Source of the DNA: JAEMQF01 sp963850525 | Lineage (GTDB): Bacteria > Pseudomonadota > Gammaproteobacteria > Burkholderiales > Burkholderiaceae_C | DNA length: 64,000 nucleotides | Assembly (NCBI GenBank): GCA_963850525.1 | Contig: CAWKLQ010000008.1 | Coordinates: 124,001 to 188,000, forward strand | Direction: 5' to 3' | In this document: piece after piece, positions 34,555 through 43,696 of the stretch | Layout: each line of letters opens with the position of its first letter | Position numbering within the stretch: position 1 is the stretch's first letter | Program-made: the position numbers and the translations under genes | Notes under the pieces: generated by a model | The model's database searches: none | Seen by the model: the letters and a program-made list of their open reading frames with translations, nothing else | Told to the model about the DNA's origin: nothing

Positions 34555-35304
34555 ATGCTTGCCGATGCCCCGCTGACCCGCCCGCCCACGCCGGCCGCCA
34601 CCGTGCCGATGTTCGTCGCGCGAGCCATCACCAAGACCTACACGATGGGCGAGGTGCAGGTGCACGCGCTGCGCGGCGTCGATCTGGACATCTACGCGTC
34701 CGAATTTGTCGTGCTGCTCGGGCCGTCGGGCTGCGGCAAGTCGACCTTGCTGAACATTCTGGGCGGGCTGGACACACCCAGCAGCGGCAGCGCCAAGTGG
34801 CGCGACCATGACCTGACGCACGCGAGCGACGCCGAACTGACGCGCTACCGCCGCGAGCACGTCGGTTTCGTCTTTCAGTTCTACAACCTGATCCCGTCGC
34901 TCACGGCGCGCGAAAACGTGACCCTGGTCACCGAGATGGCCAAGCACCCGATGCGCCCCGAAGAGGCGCTGGACTTGGTGGGTCTGGGGGATCGCCTGGA
35001 CCACTACCCGTCGCAGATGTCGGGCGGCGAGCAGCAGCGTGTGGCGATCGCGCGCGCGATCGCGAAGCGCCCCGACGTGCTGCTCTGCGACGAGCCCACC
35101 GGGGCGCTCGACTTCGCCACGGGCAAGATCGTTCTCGAAGTCATCGCCAAGATCAACGCCGAACTCGGCACGACGGCTGCCGTGATCACGCACAACGCGC
35201 CGATCGCGCAGATCGCGGACCGCGTGATGCGCATGGCCGACGGGCGCATCGCTTCCATCGAAGTCAACACCGCGAAGCTGCGGCCGGACCAGATTGCGTG
35301 GTGA
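34555..35304 (+). CDS. ABC exporter ATP-binding protein (MacB/LolD type)
   Basis: This 249-residue ATPase has Walker A GPSGCGKSTLL, Q-loop FVFQFYNLIPSLTARENV, signature MSGGEQQRVAIARAI, Walker B VLLCDEPTGALD and H-loop AVITHNAPI. The closest type is the LolD/MacB/DevA class that works with FtsX-like permeases. ATG 34555 adds an 18-residue Pro-rich leader; ATG 34609 (MFVARAITK) is equally possible. It begins a four-gene unit: ATPase, permease, adaptor, MgtA ATPase. Confidence 0.92.
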   Translation: MLADAPLTRPPTPAATVPMFVARAITKTYTMGEVQVHALRGVDLDIYASEFVVLLGPSGCGKSTLLNILGGLDTPSSGSAKWRDHDLTHASDAELTRYRREHVGFVFQFYNLIPSLTARENVTLVTEMAKHPMRPEEALDLVGLGDRLDHYPSQMSGGEQQRVAIARAIAKRPDVLLCDEPTGALDFATGKIVLEVIAKINAELGTTAAVITHNAPIAQIADRVMRMADGRIASIEVNTAKLRPDQIAW

Positions 35305-35310
35305 GTTGCG

Positions 35311-37671
35311 ATGCTGCGCATGCTCGACCGAAAACTCCTGCACGACGTGTGGCACTTGCGCGGCCAGGTGCTGGCGGTGGCGCTCGTCGTCGGCGCGGGA
35401 ATCGTCGGCTACGTCGGTGCGCTGTCGGCGCACGATTCGCTGCGCTGGCTGCAGGCGTCGTACTACGAGCGCGATCGCTTCGCTCACGTGTTCGCGTCAG
35501 GCAAGCGCGCACCGCTGAGCCTGGCGCAGCAGCTGATCGAGATTCCCGGCGTGGCCGAACTCGAAGCGACCGTCGCCGCCGATGTACTGCTCGACGTTCC
35601 CGGCGTCGTTGAATCGCTCACGGGCCGCATGATCGCGCTGCCGCGCCACGGCTTGCCGCGCATGAACCGGCTCACATTGATTCGCGGTGCATGGGTCGAC
35701 GCGCCCGAATCGAACCAGGCGCTCGTGAATGAAACCTTCGCCAACGCGCATGGACTGAAGGTCGGCGACCGCATCGGCGCCTTGCTCAACGGCAAGCGCG
35801 AGTCGTTGCAGTTGGTGGGCGTCGTGCTCTCGCCCGAATACATCTTCCCCAGCCGCGGCGGCTTCGGCGACGAGCGCAGTTTCGGCATCTTCTGGGTCGG
35901 GCAGAAGCGCCTGTCCAGCGCGTTCAACATGGACGGGGCGTTCAATTCGATCGCGCTGCGCCTGGAGGCCGGCGCGTCCGAAACGGCCGTCATCGCCGCA
36001 CTGGACCGGCGCCTCGATGCCTTCGGCTTCAGCGGCGCGCACGGCCGCGACGACTTGCCGTCGCACCGCGTGCTGACGCAGGAGATCTCGCAATGGAAGG
36101 TCTACGCGACGGTGCTGCCGGTGGTGATCCTCGGGGTGGCCGTGTTCTTGCTGAATGTGGCGCTGACGCGGCAAGTCGGCACGCAGCGCGGCCAGATTGC
36201 GGCGCTGAAGGCACTCGGTTGCAGCGACGCCCAGCTCGGCCTGCACTACTTGAAGTTCGTCCTGATCATCGTCTTGGTCGGCAGCGCGATCGGCATCGCC
36301 GGCGGCGCCTACTTCGGCCATGCGGTGACGCAGCTGTATGCGCGCTTCTTCCGCATCCCGAACTTCGAGTACCGGATGTTGCCGTGGATCCCGGCCTCGG
36401 CGGTCGCGCTGTCGCTCGCCGCCGCAGCGTTCGCCGTGCTCGGCGCGCTGCTGCGCGTCGTGCGGCTCGTGCCGGCCGAGGCGATGCGCCCGCCCGCGCC
36501 GCCCAACTTCGGGCCGACGCTGCTGGAGCGCATCGGCATGGGGCGGCTCTACTCGCCGTCGGTACGAATGATCGTGCGCGACTTCGAACGCCGCCCGCTG
36601 CGCGCGCTGCTGACGATCTTCGGCATCGCCGGTGCTGTGGCGGTGATGATCGGCGGCACCTGGTGGCGCGACTCGGTCGAACGACTTCTCGACGTCGAGA
36701 TCCGCATGCGCGACCGGCAGGACGTGAGCGTCGTGTTGACCGACCCGGTAGCGCGCACCGCCCTGCACGACTTCGCGCGGCTGCCCGGCGTGCTGCGCGC
36801 TGAGGACAGCACCGCGGCCGCAGTGCGCGTGTCGAACGGCGTGCGCAGTTACCGCACGACGCTGGAAGGCCTGGATTCGCAAACGCAGATGCGCCCGCTG
36901 CTCGACGCACAGCTGGGCCGCGCGCCTCAGCCCGCCGCCGGCATCGTGCTCAATCAGCGCCTGGCGCGGCGCCTCGGTGTGACGCTGGGCGACGTGGTGC
37001 ATATCGACGTTCTGCAGGGCGCACGCGCGCAGGCGGACCTGCGGGTCGCAGCGTTCAGCTTCGAGCTGACGCAGATGCCGGCGCACGTCAAGCGCAGCGT
37101 CCTGATCCGCCTGCTCGGCCAAGGCGATGCGCTTTCCAGCGCGCGCCTGTTGATCGATCCGACGCAGCGCGAGGCGCTGCTGCAGCGCTTGAAACAAATC
37201 CCGCGCATCGCCGGCGCGATGGAGATCGGCCCGGTGATCCGCCATGTGCGCGACAACACGGCGCGCAATGTCTTGTTCTTCACCTCGGTGACCTCAGTGA
37301 TCGCCGCGGCGATCGCGCTCGGCGTCGTCTACAACAACGCGCGCATCGCCCTGGCCGAACGCGCCTGGGACTTGGCCAGCCTGCGCGTGCTCGGCGCAAC
37401 ACGCGGCGAAGTCTCGACGCTGTTGCTTGGCGAACTGGCCGTCGAACTCCTGCTCGCCTTGCCGCTGGGCTGCCTCATCGGCTACGGCCTGGCGCGAAGC
37501 ATCCTGGCGCTCACGGCACAAGAGACGATGCAACTTCCCTTCGTGATCGCGCCGCGCACGTATGCCATCGCCTGCGGCGTGGTGCTGCTCGCCGGCGTGT
37601 TCAGCGCGCTGATCGTGCGGCGTCGCGTCGACCAATTGAACCTGGTGGGTGTTCTGAAGACACGCGAATAA
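35311..37671 (+). CDS. ABC exporter permease with two FtsX domains
   Basis: This 786-residue membrane protein has an N-terminal helix (VLAVALVVGAGIVGYVGALSA) and a large periplasmic domain. An FtsX block follows (about 260-390; VVILGVAVFLLNVALTRQVGTQRGQIAALKALG). A second half has a further periplasmic domain and a C-terminal FtsX block (VTSVIAAAIALGVVYNNARIALAERAWDLASLRVLGATRGEV). The two-half layout resembles lipoprotein or lipid-handling exporters. Starts 6 bp after the ATPase stop. Confidence 0.9.
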   Translation: MLRMLDRKLLHDVWHLRGQVLAVALVVGAGIVGYVGALSAHDSLRWLQASYYERDRFAHVFASGKRAPLSLAQQLIEIPGVAELEATVAADVLLDVPGVVESLTGRMIALPRHGLPRMNRLTLIRGAWVDAPESNQALVNETFANAHGLKVGDRIGALLNGKRESLQLVGVVLSPEYIFPSRGGFGDERSFGIFWVGQKRLSSAFNMDGAFNSIALRLEAGASETAVIAALDRRLDAFGFSGAHGRDDLPSHRVLTQEISQWKVYATVLPVVILGVAVFLLNVALTRQVGTQRGQIAALKALGCSDAQLGLHYLKFVLIIVLVGSAIGIAGGAYFGHAVTQLYARFFRIPNFEYRMLPWIPASAVALSLAAAAFAVLGALLRVVRLVPAEAMRPPAPPNFGPTLLERIGMGRLYSPSVRMIVRDFERRPLRALLTIFGIAGAVAVMIGGTWWRDSVERLLDVEIRMRDRQDVSVVLTDPVARTALHDFARLPGVLRAEDSTAAAVRVSNGVRSYRTTLEGLDSQTQMRPLLDAQLGRAPQPAAGIVLNQRLARRLGVTLGDVVHIDVLQGARAQADLRVAAFSFELTQMPAHVKRSVLIRLLGQGDALSSARLLIDPTQREALLQRLKQIPRIAGAMEIGPVIRHVRDNTARNVLFFTSVTSVIAAAIALGVVYNNARIALAERAWDLASLRVLGATRGEVSTLLLGELAVELLLALPLGCLIGYGLARSILALTAQETMQLPFVIAPRTYAIACGVVLLAGVFSALIVRRRVDQLNLVGVLKTRE

Positions 37672-37682
37672 CGGAGCTTGTC

Positions 37683-38882
37683 ATGACACGCAAACAATGG
37701 GCATTCATCGTCGCTGGAGTGGCTATCCTGCTTGCCGCCTTCGCCTGGGCGTTTGCACCGCAGCCGATCATGGTCGAGACCGCGGAGGTTCGGACCGGCC
37801 GGTTCGAACAGACCATCGACGAAGACGGCAAGGCGCGCGTGCGCGAGCGTTACGTCGTCTCGGCGCCGCTCGCCGGCCGACTGGCGCGCATCACGCTGAA
37901 GGCCGGCGACACAGTGCGCGTCGGCTCGAACCTGGCCGTGCTCTCGCCCTCGGCGCCGGCGATGATCGACGCGCGCAGCGCACGCGAGCTGAACGAGCGC
38001 ATCGGCGCCGCCGAGGCCAACCTGGAACAGGCACGCGCCAAGGTCGCGCGCGCCGAGGCCGCACTCGAACAGGCGCACACCGACGTCGCGCGTCAGAAGA
38101 AGTTGCAGGACGATGGTTTTGTCGCCGCCGCCGCGCTCGACCAGAGCCAACTCGCCGCGCGGGTTCAGGCGCGCGACTTGGAGGCGGCGCGCTTTGCGCA
38201 AGTCGGCGCCGAACACGACGTCGCGCAGGCGCGCGCCGCACTGCTGCGCGCCCGCGAGGCGGCGGGGATGCGCCGGCCGGGAACGGCGTGGACGATCGAA
38301 TCGCCGGTGGCCGGCAGCGTGCTGCGCGTTCTCCAGGAAAGCGAAACGGTGGTCGGCGTGGGCACGCCGTTGCTCGAGATCGCTGACCCGCGAGACCTCG
38401 AGGTCGTGGTCGATGTGCTGTCCACCGAACGTGCGCGAATCGTCGGCGGCGCCCGCGTCGAGATCGACGCCGGCGCCGGGCTGCGCCTGCAGGGTCGGGT
38501 GCGGCGCGTCGAGCCCGCCGCCTTCACCAAGGTTTCCGCGCTCGGCGTCGAAGAGCAGCGGGTCAACGTGCTCGTCGACATCGTGTCGCCGCCGCAGGAG
38601 TGGCGCGATCTGGGCGACCAGTTCCGCATCGACGCGCGCATTGTCGTGTTCGAACGCGCACGGGCGGTGATCGCGCCGATCGGTGCGCTGGTGCGCGACC
38701 ATGAGCAATGGACGGTGTTCGTCGCTGCCGACGGCCGCGCGCACAAGCGCCGCGTCAAGGTCGGCGGGCGCACCGCCAGCGAAGCATTGATCGAGGAAGG
38801 GCTGGCACCGGCCGAGGCCGTGATCGTCTACCCCAGCGACACGGTGGCCGACGGCAAGCGGCTGCAAGTGGTGCGCCAGTGA
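37683..38882 (+). CDS. HlyD/MFP-type periplasmic adaptor
   Basis: This 399-residue protein has one N-terminal membrane anchor (FIVAGVAILLAAFAWAF). A lipoyl/barrel-sandwich domain follows (VRERYVVSAPLAGRLARITLKAGDTVRVG), split by a long alpha hairpin (RIGAAEANLEQARAKVARAE). The beta-barrel part follows. It links the inner-membrane ABC exporter to the envelope. No outer-membrane factor is next to it. Its stop overlaps the GTG of mgtA (GTGA). Confidence 0.9.
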   Translation: MTRKQWAFIVAGVAILLAAFAWAFAPQPIMVETAEVRTGRFEQTIDEDGKARVRERYVVSAPLAGRLARITLKAGDTVRVGSNLAVLSPSAPAMIDARSARELNERIGAAEANLEQARAKVARAEAALEQAHTDVARQKKLQDDGFVAAAALDQSQLAARVQARDLEAARFAQVGAEHDVAQARAALLRAREAAGMRRPGTAWTIESPVAGSVLRVLQESETVVGVGTPLLEIADPRDLEVVVDVLSTERARIVGGARVEIDAGAGLRLQGRVRRVEPAAFTKVSALGVEEQRVNVLVDIVSPPQEWRDLGDQFRIDARIVVFERARAVIAPIGALVRDHEQWTVFVAADGRAHKRRVKVGGRTASEALIEEGLAPAEAVIVYPSDTVADGKRLQVVRQ

Positions 38883-41461
38883 CAGGCGCGCCTGCAGAGT
38901 CGGGCGGGCCGGACGCACTGCTCGCACAGTTCGGCGGCGTGCGCGGCGGTCTGGCGAGCCGCCAGGCGAGCCAGCGCCTTGCCGAGCAGGGCCCAAATGA
39001 GGTCGACCCGGCACGCACCGCGGCAGCGTTGCATTTGCTGGCACACCAGTTCTCCAGCCCTCTGGTGCTGATCCTCGTGCTTGCCGCGCTCGTCTCGCTG
39101 TTCCTGCGCAACTGGGCCGACGCGGGCATCATCCTGGCCATCGTGCTGGGCAGCACCGCGCTCGGTTTCTCCCAGGAATACCGGGCCTCGGCGGCGCTCG
39201 CCTTGCTGCGCGAACGCCTTGCGCTGAGCGCGCGCGTGTGGCGCGACGGCCGCCTGCAGGAGCTGCCCGCACGCCAGCTCGTGCGCGGCGATCTGGTCGC
39301 CCTCAGCGCGGGCAACCTGGTTCCGGCCGACGGCGTGCTGCTTGAAGCGCGCGACTTGATGTTGAGTGAAGCCAGTCTGACCGGCGAGTCGTTTCCGGTG
39401 GAGAAACAGGCCATCGCTGCCACGCTGGCTCTGGCCACGTCCGCGGTTGCGCCCGAACCGCCGGACGCGACGCAAGCCGCGCCTGCGCGCGACCATCAAG
39501 TGTTTCTCGGCACGTCGGTGCGCAGCGGCAGCGGCCTGATGCTGGTCACCGCCACCGGCCGCGACACCGCAGTGGGCGCGATCGCCGCGGACTTGCGCGT
39601 CGCCCCCGCGCCGTCGGAATTCGAGCGCGGCATCGCCGAATTCGGCGCACTGCTGCTGCGCGTGATGGTGTTGATGGTGCTGCTCGTGCTCCTCGTCAAC
39701 ACCGCGCAGGGCCGTGCGCCGCTCGACGCGCTGCTGTTCGCGGTGGCGTTGGCGGTGGGCCTGTCGCCCGAGCTGCTGCCGGCGATCGTCAGCGTGACGC
39801 TGGCGCACGGTGCGCGCGCCATGGCCGCGCAGGGTGTGCTGGTGCGCCGCCTGGAGGCGATCGAAGACCTGGGGAGCATCGACATTTTGTGTGCCGACAA
39901 GACCGGCACGCTCACCGAAGGCCGGCTCGAGCTGCTCGCTGCGCGCGACCCGCAGGGGCGCGAATCGCGCACGGTGTTCGAGCTCGCCGTGCTCAACGCG
40001 AACCTGGAGACCGGCATCGCGAACCCGCTGGACCGCGCCATCGTCGCCGCCGGCGAGGCCGCGCACGTCGACATCGGCGACCTCACGAAGGTCGACGAGA
40101 TTCCCTACGACTTCGAGCGCAAGCGCTTGACGATCGTCGTGCAACGCGCCGGCGCGGCGGGCCGGCACGAGCTCGTGACCAAGGGCGCCTTCGACAACGT
40201 GCTCGGCGCGTGCGCCGCCTGGCGGGTCGACGGTGTGATCACAGCGCTGGATGATGCGGCGCGCACGCTGCTGCGCGAGCGCTTTCGCGCCGGCGGCGAA
40301 GCCGGCTTGCGCGTCCTGGGCGTGGCCACGCAGATGCACGCTGCACAGGCGCGCTATGAACGCGGCGACGAAGCGGCGATGTGCTTCGAGGGATTCCTGG
40401 AATTCACGGACCCGCCCAAGGCCGGCGTGCAGGCCACCTTGCACCGGCTCATGGGCCTGGGCATCCACGTGAAAGTGATCACCGGGGACAACCGTCACGT
40501 CGCGCAATACCTGGCGCGCACCGTCGGCCTCGCGTCACACCGCGTCTTGACCGGCGCGCAAGTCGCGGCAATGCGCGACGAGGCGCTCTGGCACCGGGCG
40601 CCGCGCATCGACGTCTTCGCCGAGATCGAGCCGCAGCAGAAGGAGCGCATCGTGCGTGCCCTGCAGCACGCCGGCCACGCCGTGGGCTTTCTCGGCGACG
40701 GCATCAACGATGCACCGGCCCTGCACGCGGCCGACGTGGGCATCTCGGTGCAGGGCGCAACGGATGTGGCGCGCGAAAGCGCCGACGTGGTGCTGCTGCG
40801 CAGCGACCTCGAATTGCTGCACCAGGGCGTGCAGCTGGGCCGGCGCGCATTCGCAAACACGCTGAAATACATTGCCATCACGACGAGCGCGAACTTCGGC
40901 AACATGGTCAGCATGGCGTTGGCCGCGCCGCTGCTGCCGTTCCTGCCGCTCGCGCCCAAGCAAATCCTGCTGAACAACTTCCTGTCGGATCTGCCGTCGA
41001 TGGCGATTGCCACCGACAACGTCGACGCCGAGCAGCTGCGCCGGCCGCAGCGCTGGCACCTCGCGCAGGTGCGGCGTTTCATGCTCGTGTTTGGCCTCAT
41101 CAGCAGCGCCTTTGACTTGCTCGCGTTTGCGCTGTTGTTCTGGTTCTTTGCGGCCGGCGCAGCGCTCTTCCAGACGGCCTGGTTCGTCATTTCGCTGCTC
41201 ACCGAGCTCGCCGTCGTGATGGTGCTGCGCACGCGCCGCACCGCCTGGAAAAGCCAGCCCGGGCGGCTGCTTACGGGGGCGACCCTGCTTGTCGCCGCCG
41301 CCGCCCTGCTCCTGCCCTACAGCGGCGCGCTGGCCGAGTTGTTCGGCTTCGTTCCCGTGCCGGCGCCGTTGATGCTGGCGTCGCTGGCCATCGTGGCGAG
41401 CTACATCGCCTTGACGGAATGGGCCAAACACCGCTTCAACGCGATGTCTCGCCGGCGCTGA
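38879..41461 (+). CDS. mgtA: Mg2+-importing P-type ATPase (MgtA-like)
   Basis: This 860-residue P3-type ATPase has actuator motif SLTGESFPVE, phosphorylation site LCADKTGTLTEG, and hinge FLGDGINDAPALHAADVGIS. C-terminal helices include the MgtA signature LPSMAIATDNVDAEQLRRPQRW. It lacks heavy-metal domains. The GTG at 38879 overlaps the adaptor stop, so it is the fourth gene of the exporter unit. That is an unusual linkage for MgtA, which is normally under its own Mg-sensing leader; no such leader is visible here. Confidence 0.92.
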   Translation: MTGAPAESGGPDALLAQFGGVRGGLASRQASQRLAEQGPNEVDPARTAAALHLLAHQFSSPLVLILVLAALVSLFLRNWADAGIILAIVLGSTALGFSQEYRASAALALLRERLALSARVWRDGRLQELPARQLVRGDLVALSAGNLVPADGVLLEARDLMLSEASLTGESFPVEKQAIAATLALATSAVAPEPPDATQAAPARDHQVFLGTSVRSGSGLMLVTATGRDTAVGAIAADLRVAPAPSEFERGIAEFGALLLRVMVLMVLLVLLVNTAQGRAPLDALLFAVALAVGLSPELLPAIVSVTLAHGARAMAAQGVLVRRLEAIEDLGSIDILCADKTGTLTEGRLELLAARDPQGRESRTVFELAVLNANLETGIANPLDRAIVAAGEAAHVDIGDLTKVDEIPYDFERKRLTIVVQRAGAAGRHELVTKGAFDNVLGACAAWRVDGVITALDDAARTLLRERFRAGGEAGLRVLGVATQMHAAQARYERGDEAAMCFEGFLEFTDPPKAGVQATLHRLMGLGIHVKVITGDNRHVAQYLARTVGLASHRVLTGAQVAAMRDEALWHRAPRIDVFAEIEPQQKERIVRALQHAGHAVGFLGDGINDAPALHAADVGISVQGATDVARESADVVLLRSDLELLHQGVQLGRRAFANTLKYIAITTSANFGNMVSMALAAPLLPFLPLAPKQILLNNFLSDLPSMAIATDNVDAEQLRRPQRWHLAQVRRFMLVFGLISSAFDLLAFALLFWFFAAGAALFQTAWFVISLLTELAVVMVLRTRRTAWKSQPGRLLTGATLLVAAAALLLPYSGALAELFGFVPVPAPLMLASLAIVASYIALTEWAKHRFNAMSRRR

Positions 41462-41469
41462 CGCCGCGC

Positions 41470-41925
41470 CTATTCGGGCTCGGAGGATGATCCAGGCTTG
41501 GCCAGGCGCTGCGCAAGCTCGGCGTCGCGCAACGCCGTGTAGTCGCTGGCAACGCAGCGCAGCAGCACTTTGCGTGCCTGTTCGCTCAGGTGCGACTTCA
41601 CCTCGCCGAGAAAGGGGTTCGACGCGACGAGCACCAGGCCGGCGCATTGCCCCGCAGCCACCCCGTCGTTCACGGCGCTCGCCACTTCGCGGGCGAATCG
41701 ATCGTGCTCGCGCTCGCGCACGTCGGTGCGGTTGGGGTAGGACGTGCCGCCCGAGCGCTGCCCGAGTGAGTTCACATGGCCGGGGCGGTCGCTCGACAGC
41801 GCCATGCCTTTTTGCCGACTCTGCGGATGAACCAGGTCAGCCACATGCACATAAGGGCCCGGCCTTGCCGATTCCTCGAGCACCCGAGCTTTCGCTGCGT
41901 TTGCCACCACCAGCCAGTTCTTCAT
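41470..41925 (-). CDS. Host attachment family protein
   Basis: This 151-residue cytosolic-looking protein begins MKNWLVVANAAKARVLEES and contains REREHDRFAREVASAVNDGV and LVLVASNPFLGEVKSHLSEQ. The pattern is that of the host-attachment protein family (required for attachment to host cells), which is related to the N-terminal fold of eRF1-like proteins. Its real role is poorly known. Convergent with mgtA; a weak GGGGTTGCA ribosome site precedes it. Confidence 0.82.
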   Translation of the reverse strand: MKNWLVVANAAKARVLEESARPGPYVHVADLVHPQSRQKGMALSSDRPGHVNSLGQRSGGTSYPNRTDVREREHDRFAREVASAVNDGVAAGQCAGLVLVASNPFLGEVKSHLSEQARKVLLRCVASDYTALRDAELAQRLAKPGSSSEPE

Positions 41926-42045
41926 TGCAACCCCTCTCGATTTGTTGCTGCGTGCCGCGTGGCGCGCTCACCGGGTTCAGTCTAGGTTGATCGTTGGGCG
42001 GCGCATTGAGCTTGCGCAATGCACTGGGCGACATGAGCGCAGCGT

Positions 42046-42294
42046 TCAACCGCCCAGGCGTTGCGCGCAGTACTGCACCAGTTTGTCCAGGGTGGACAGC
42101 TTCGCGGCATCGGCGTCGGGGATGTCCACACCCAGATGCTCGTGCACGGCGACGAGGAAATTCAGCCAATCGGCCGAATCCAGATCGACCTGCTGGCGCA
42201 GCAATCGCGCGGGTTCGATCGCGCTGGCATCGACTTCGGGCGCGACTTCGGTGAGTGCGAGCAGGAGCCGGGTGCGAATCTCATCAGGCGTCAT
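42046..42294 (-). CDS. Acyl carrier protein
   Basis: This 82-residue helical protein has the phosphopantetheine serine in DLDSADWLNFLVAVHEHLGV (Ser at about 40), where the usual DSL is DSA. The start ATG 42294 overlaps the E2 gene stop (ATGA). Linkage to a lipoyl acyltransferase suggests a dedicated role, perhaps as acceptor of acyl groups, rather than bulk fatty-acid synthesis. Confidence 0.85.
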   Translation of the reverse strand: MTPDEIRTRLLLALTEVAPEVDASAIEPARLLRQQVDLDSADWLNFLVAVHEHLGVDIPDADAAKLSTLDKLVQYCAQRLGG

Positions 42295-43592
42295 GGCGAA
42301 TCCTTGGCGTGCAGTGGCGTGTCGAGGGATTGCGGGGATTGCAGCAACTCGCGAATCAGCGCCAACAGCAGCGCGCCGCGATGCCCATCGCTCGCGCGAT
42401 GATCCCCCGCCAGACTTGCCGTGACGACAGGCAGGGCCGACACACCGCCATCCGCGCCGGCCCACGGCCGCGGCGCGATGCGGCCAAAGCCGATCAACGC
42501 CACTTGCGGCGGGTAGATCACCCCAAAGACGCTGCCCACGCCTTGCTCGCCCAGGTTCGTGATCGTGATCGTCGCCTCGCTCAGCTCCGAGCTGCGCAGG
42601 CTGCCGGCACGGGTGCGCTTCACGAGATCGAGCAAGGCGCGCGTCAGCGCCGCGATGTCGAGCGCCGCGGCGTCATGCAGCGCCGGTGCGACGAGCCCGC
42701 CTTCGCGCAGCGAGATCGCCACGCCGGGGTGCACGCCGCTGCCGGGAATCAATTCAGCGTCGCGCCAGAAACCGTTGAATTCCGGATAGCGGTGCAGCGC
42801 CACCGCGACGGCCTTGATGAGCAGCGCCGCGGGCAGCAGGCGCTGCGTCACCGGCAGGTCGGCGTTGCGCTGCGCGAGCCAGCTCGCGGCGTTGCTTAAG
42901 GGGATGTCTTCGGCGAGGTAGTAGTGCGGAATCTCGCGTTTGGAGCGTGTCATTGCCGCGGCGATGACTTTGCGCATTTCGCGCGCGCGCGACGCCGTGG
43001 CGGGCGGTGGCGTCGCTGGAAGTGACGTGGCCGGCGGCTGCGCGGCAGGCTGCGGCGCAGCCGCGAAAGCGTCGACGTCGGCAAGCGTCACGGTGCCATC
43101 GGCTGCGTTGCCTGGAACACGGTCGACGTCGACCCCGAGTTCCTGCGCATGGCGGCGCGCCGCCGGCGAGATGCGGCGCCGCTCGCCGGGCGGCGTGGCG
43201 CGCGCAGCGCCGCCCTCTCCTGCCGCGCCGAGCCCCATGAGCGACGCCTGCGCCGACGCGGGGCTCGGCGGCACCGGGCTCGCCCGTGCCGTCGATGCGC
43301 CGTCCGACGTCGCGAGAATCGCCGCGACTTGCGCATCGACATCCTCGACGCGCTCACCCGGTGCGCGCAGCACCGCCATCAGCGTGCCCACGGGAAGCGT
43401 CGCCTCGGGCTCGACGAGCAGCGCGCGCACCACACCGTCGTGCCAGCATTCGACGTCGATTGCCGCCTTCGAGGTGTCGACGACGGCGATCACCTGGCCC
43501 TTGTGCACGGCATCGCCCGGGCGCACCAGCCACTTCAGCAGCGTGCCCTGGTCCATGTCGGAGCCGAGCGAAGGCATGCGAAATTCGATCAT
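42291..43592 (-). CDS. Dihydrolipoamide acyltransferase (E2) without linked E1
   Basis: This 433-residue E2 has a lipoyl domain (residues 1-80, lipoyl-Lys in DTSKAAIDVE). An Ala/Pro linker leads to a peripheral-subunit-binding domain (ISPAARRHAQELGVDVDRVPGNAADGTVTLADVDAF). The acyltransferase domain is complete, with IPHYYLAEDIPLSNA and catalytic HRASDGHRGA. No E1 or E3 gene is in the window. It is coupled to the acyl carrier protein and diverges from the phospholipase gene over a spacer with an FNR-like palindrome. Substrate (pyruvate, acetoin or branched-chain) cannot be told. Confidence 0.9.
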   Translation of the reverse strand: MIEFRMPSLGSDMDQGTLLKWLVRPGDAVHKGQVIAVVDTSKAAIDVECWHDGVVRALLVEPEATLPVGTLMAVLRAPGERVEDVDAQVAAILATSDGASTARASPVPPSPASAQASLMGLGAAGEGGAARATPPGERRRISPAARRHAQELGVDVDRVPGNAADGTVTLADVDAFAAAPQPAAQPPATSLPATPPPATASRAREMRKVIAAAMTRSKREIPHYYLAEDIPLSNAASWLAQRNADLPVTQRLLPAALLIKAVAVALHRYPEFNGFWRDAELIPGSGVHPGVAISLREGGLVAPALHDAAALDIAALTRALLDLVKRTRAGSLRSSELSEATITITNLGEQGVGSVFGVIYPPQVALIGFGRIAPRPWAGADGGVSALPVVTASLAGDHRASDGHRGALLLALIRELLQSPQSLDTPLHAKDSP

Positions 43593-43648
43593 CGTCGGGT
43601 CGTGCGCGTGGCGTGGCGTGAATGATGGGCCGGCGCAGCCCGGCCGCG

Positions 43649-43662
43649 TTGACCTGCGTCAA
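43649..43662. promoter_or_regulatory. FNR-like perfect palindrome between E2 and phospholipase genes
   Basis: TTGAC-CTGC-GTCAA is an exact palindrome of the FNR/Anr/FixK shape (TTGAY-N4-RTCAA). It sits in the 104-bp divergent spacer, centred 63 bp from the E2 start and 41 bp from the phospholipase start. One site could serve both directions. Confidence 0.5.
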
Positions 43663-43696
43663 GCCGAACGCGGCCCCAAGGATCACAGTCGCAGCC

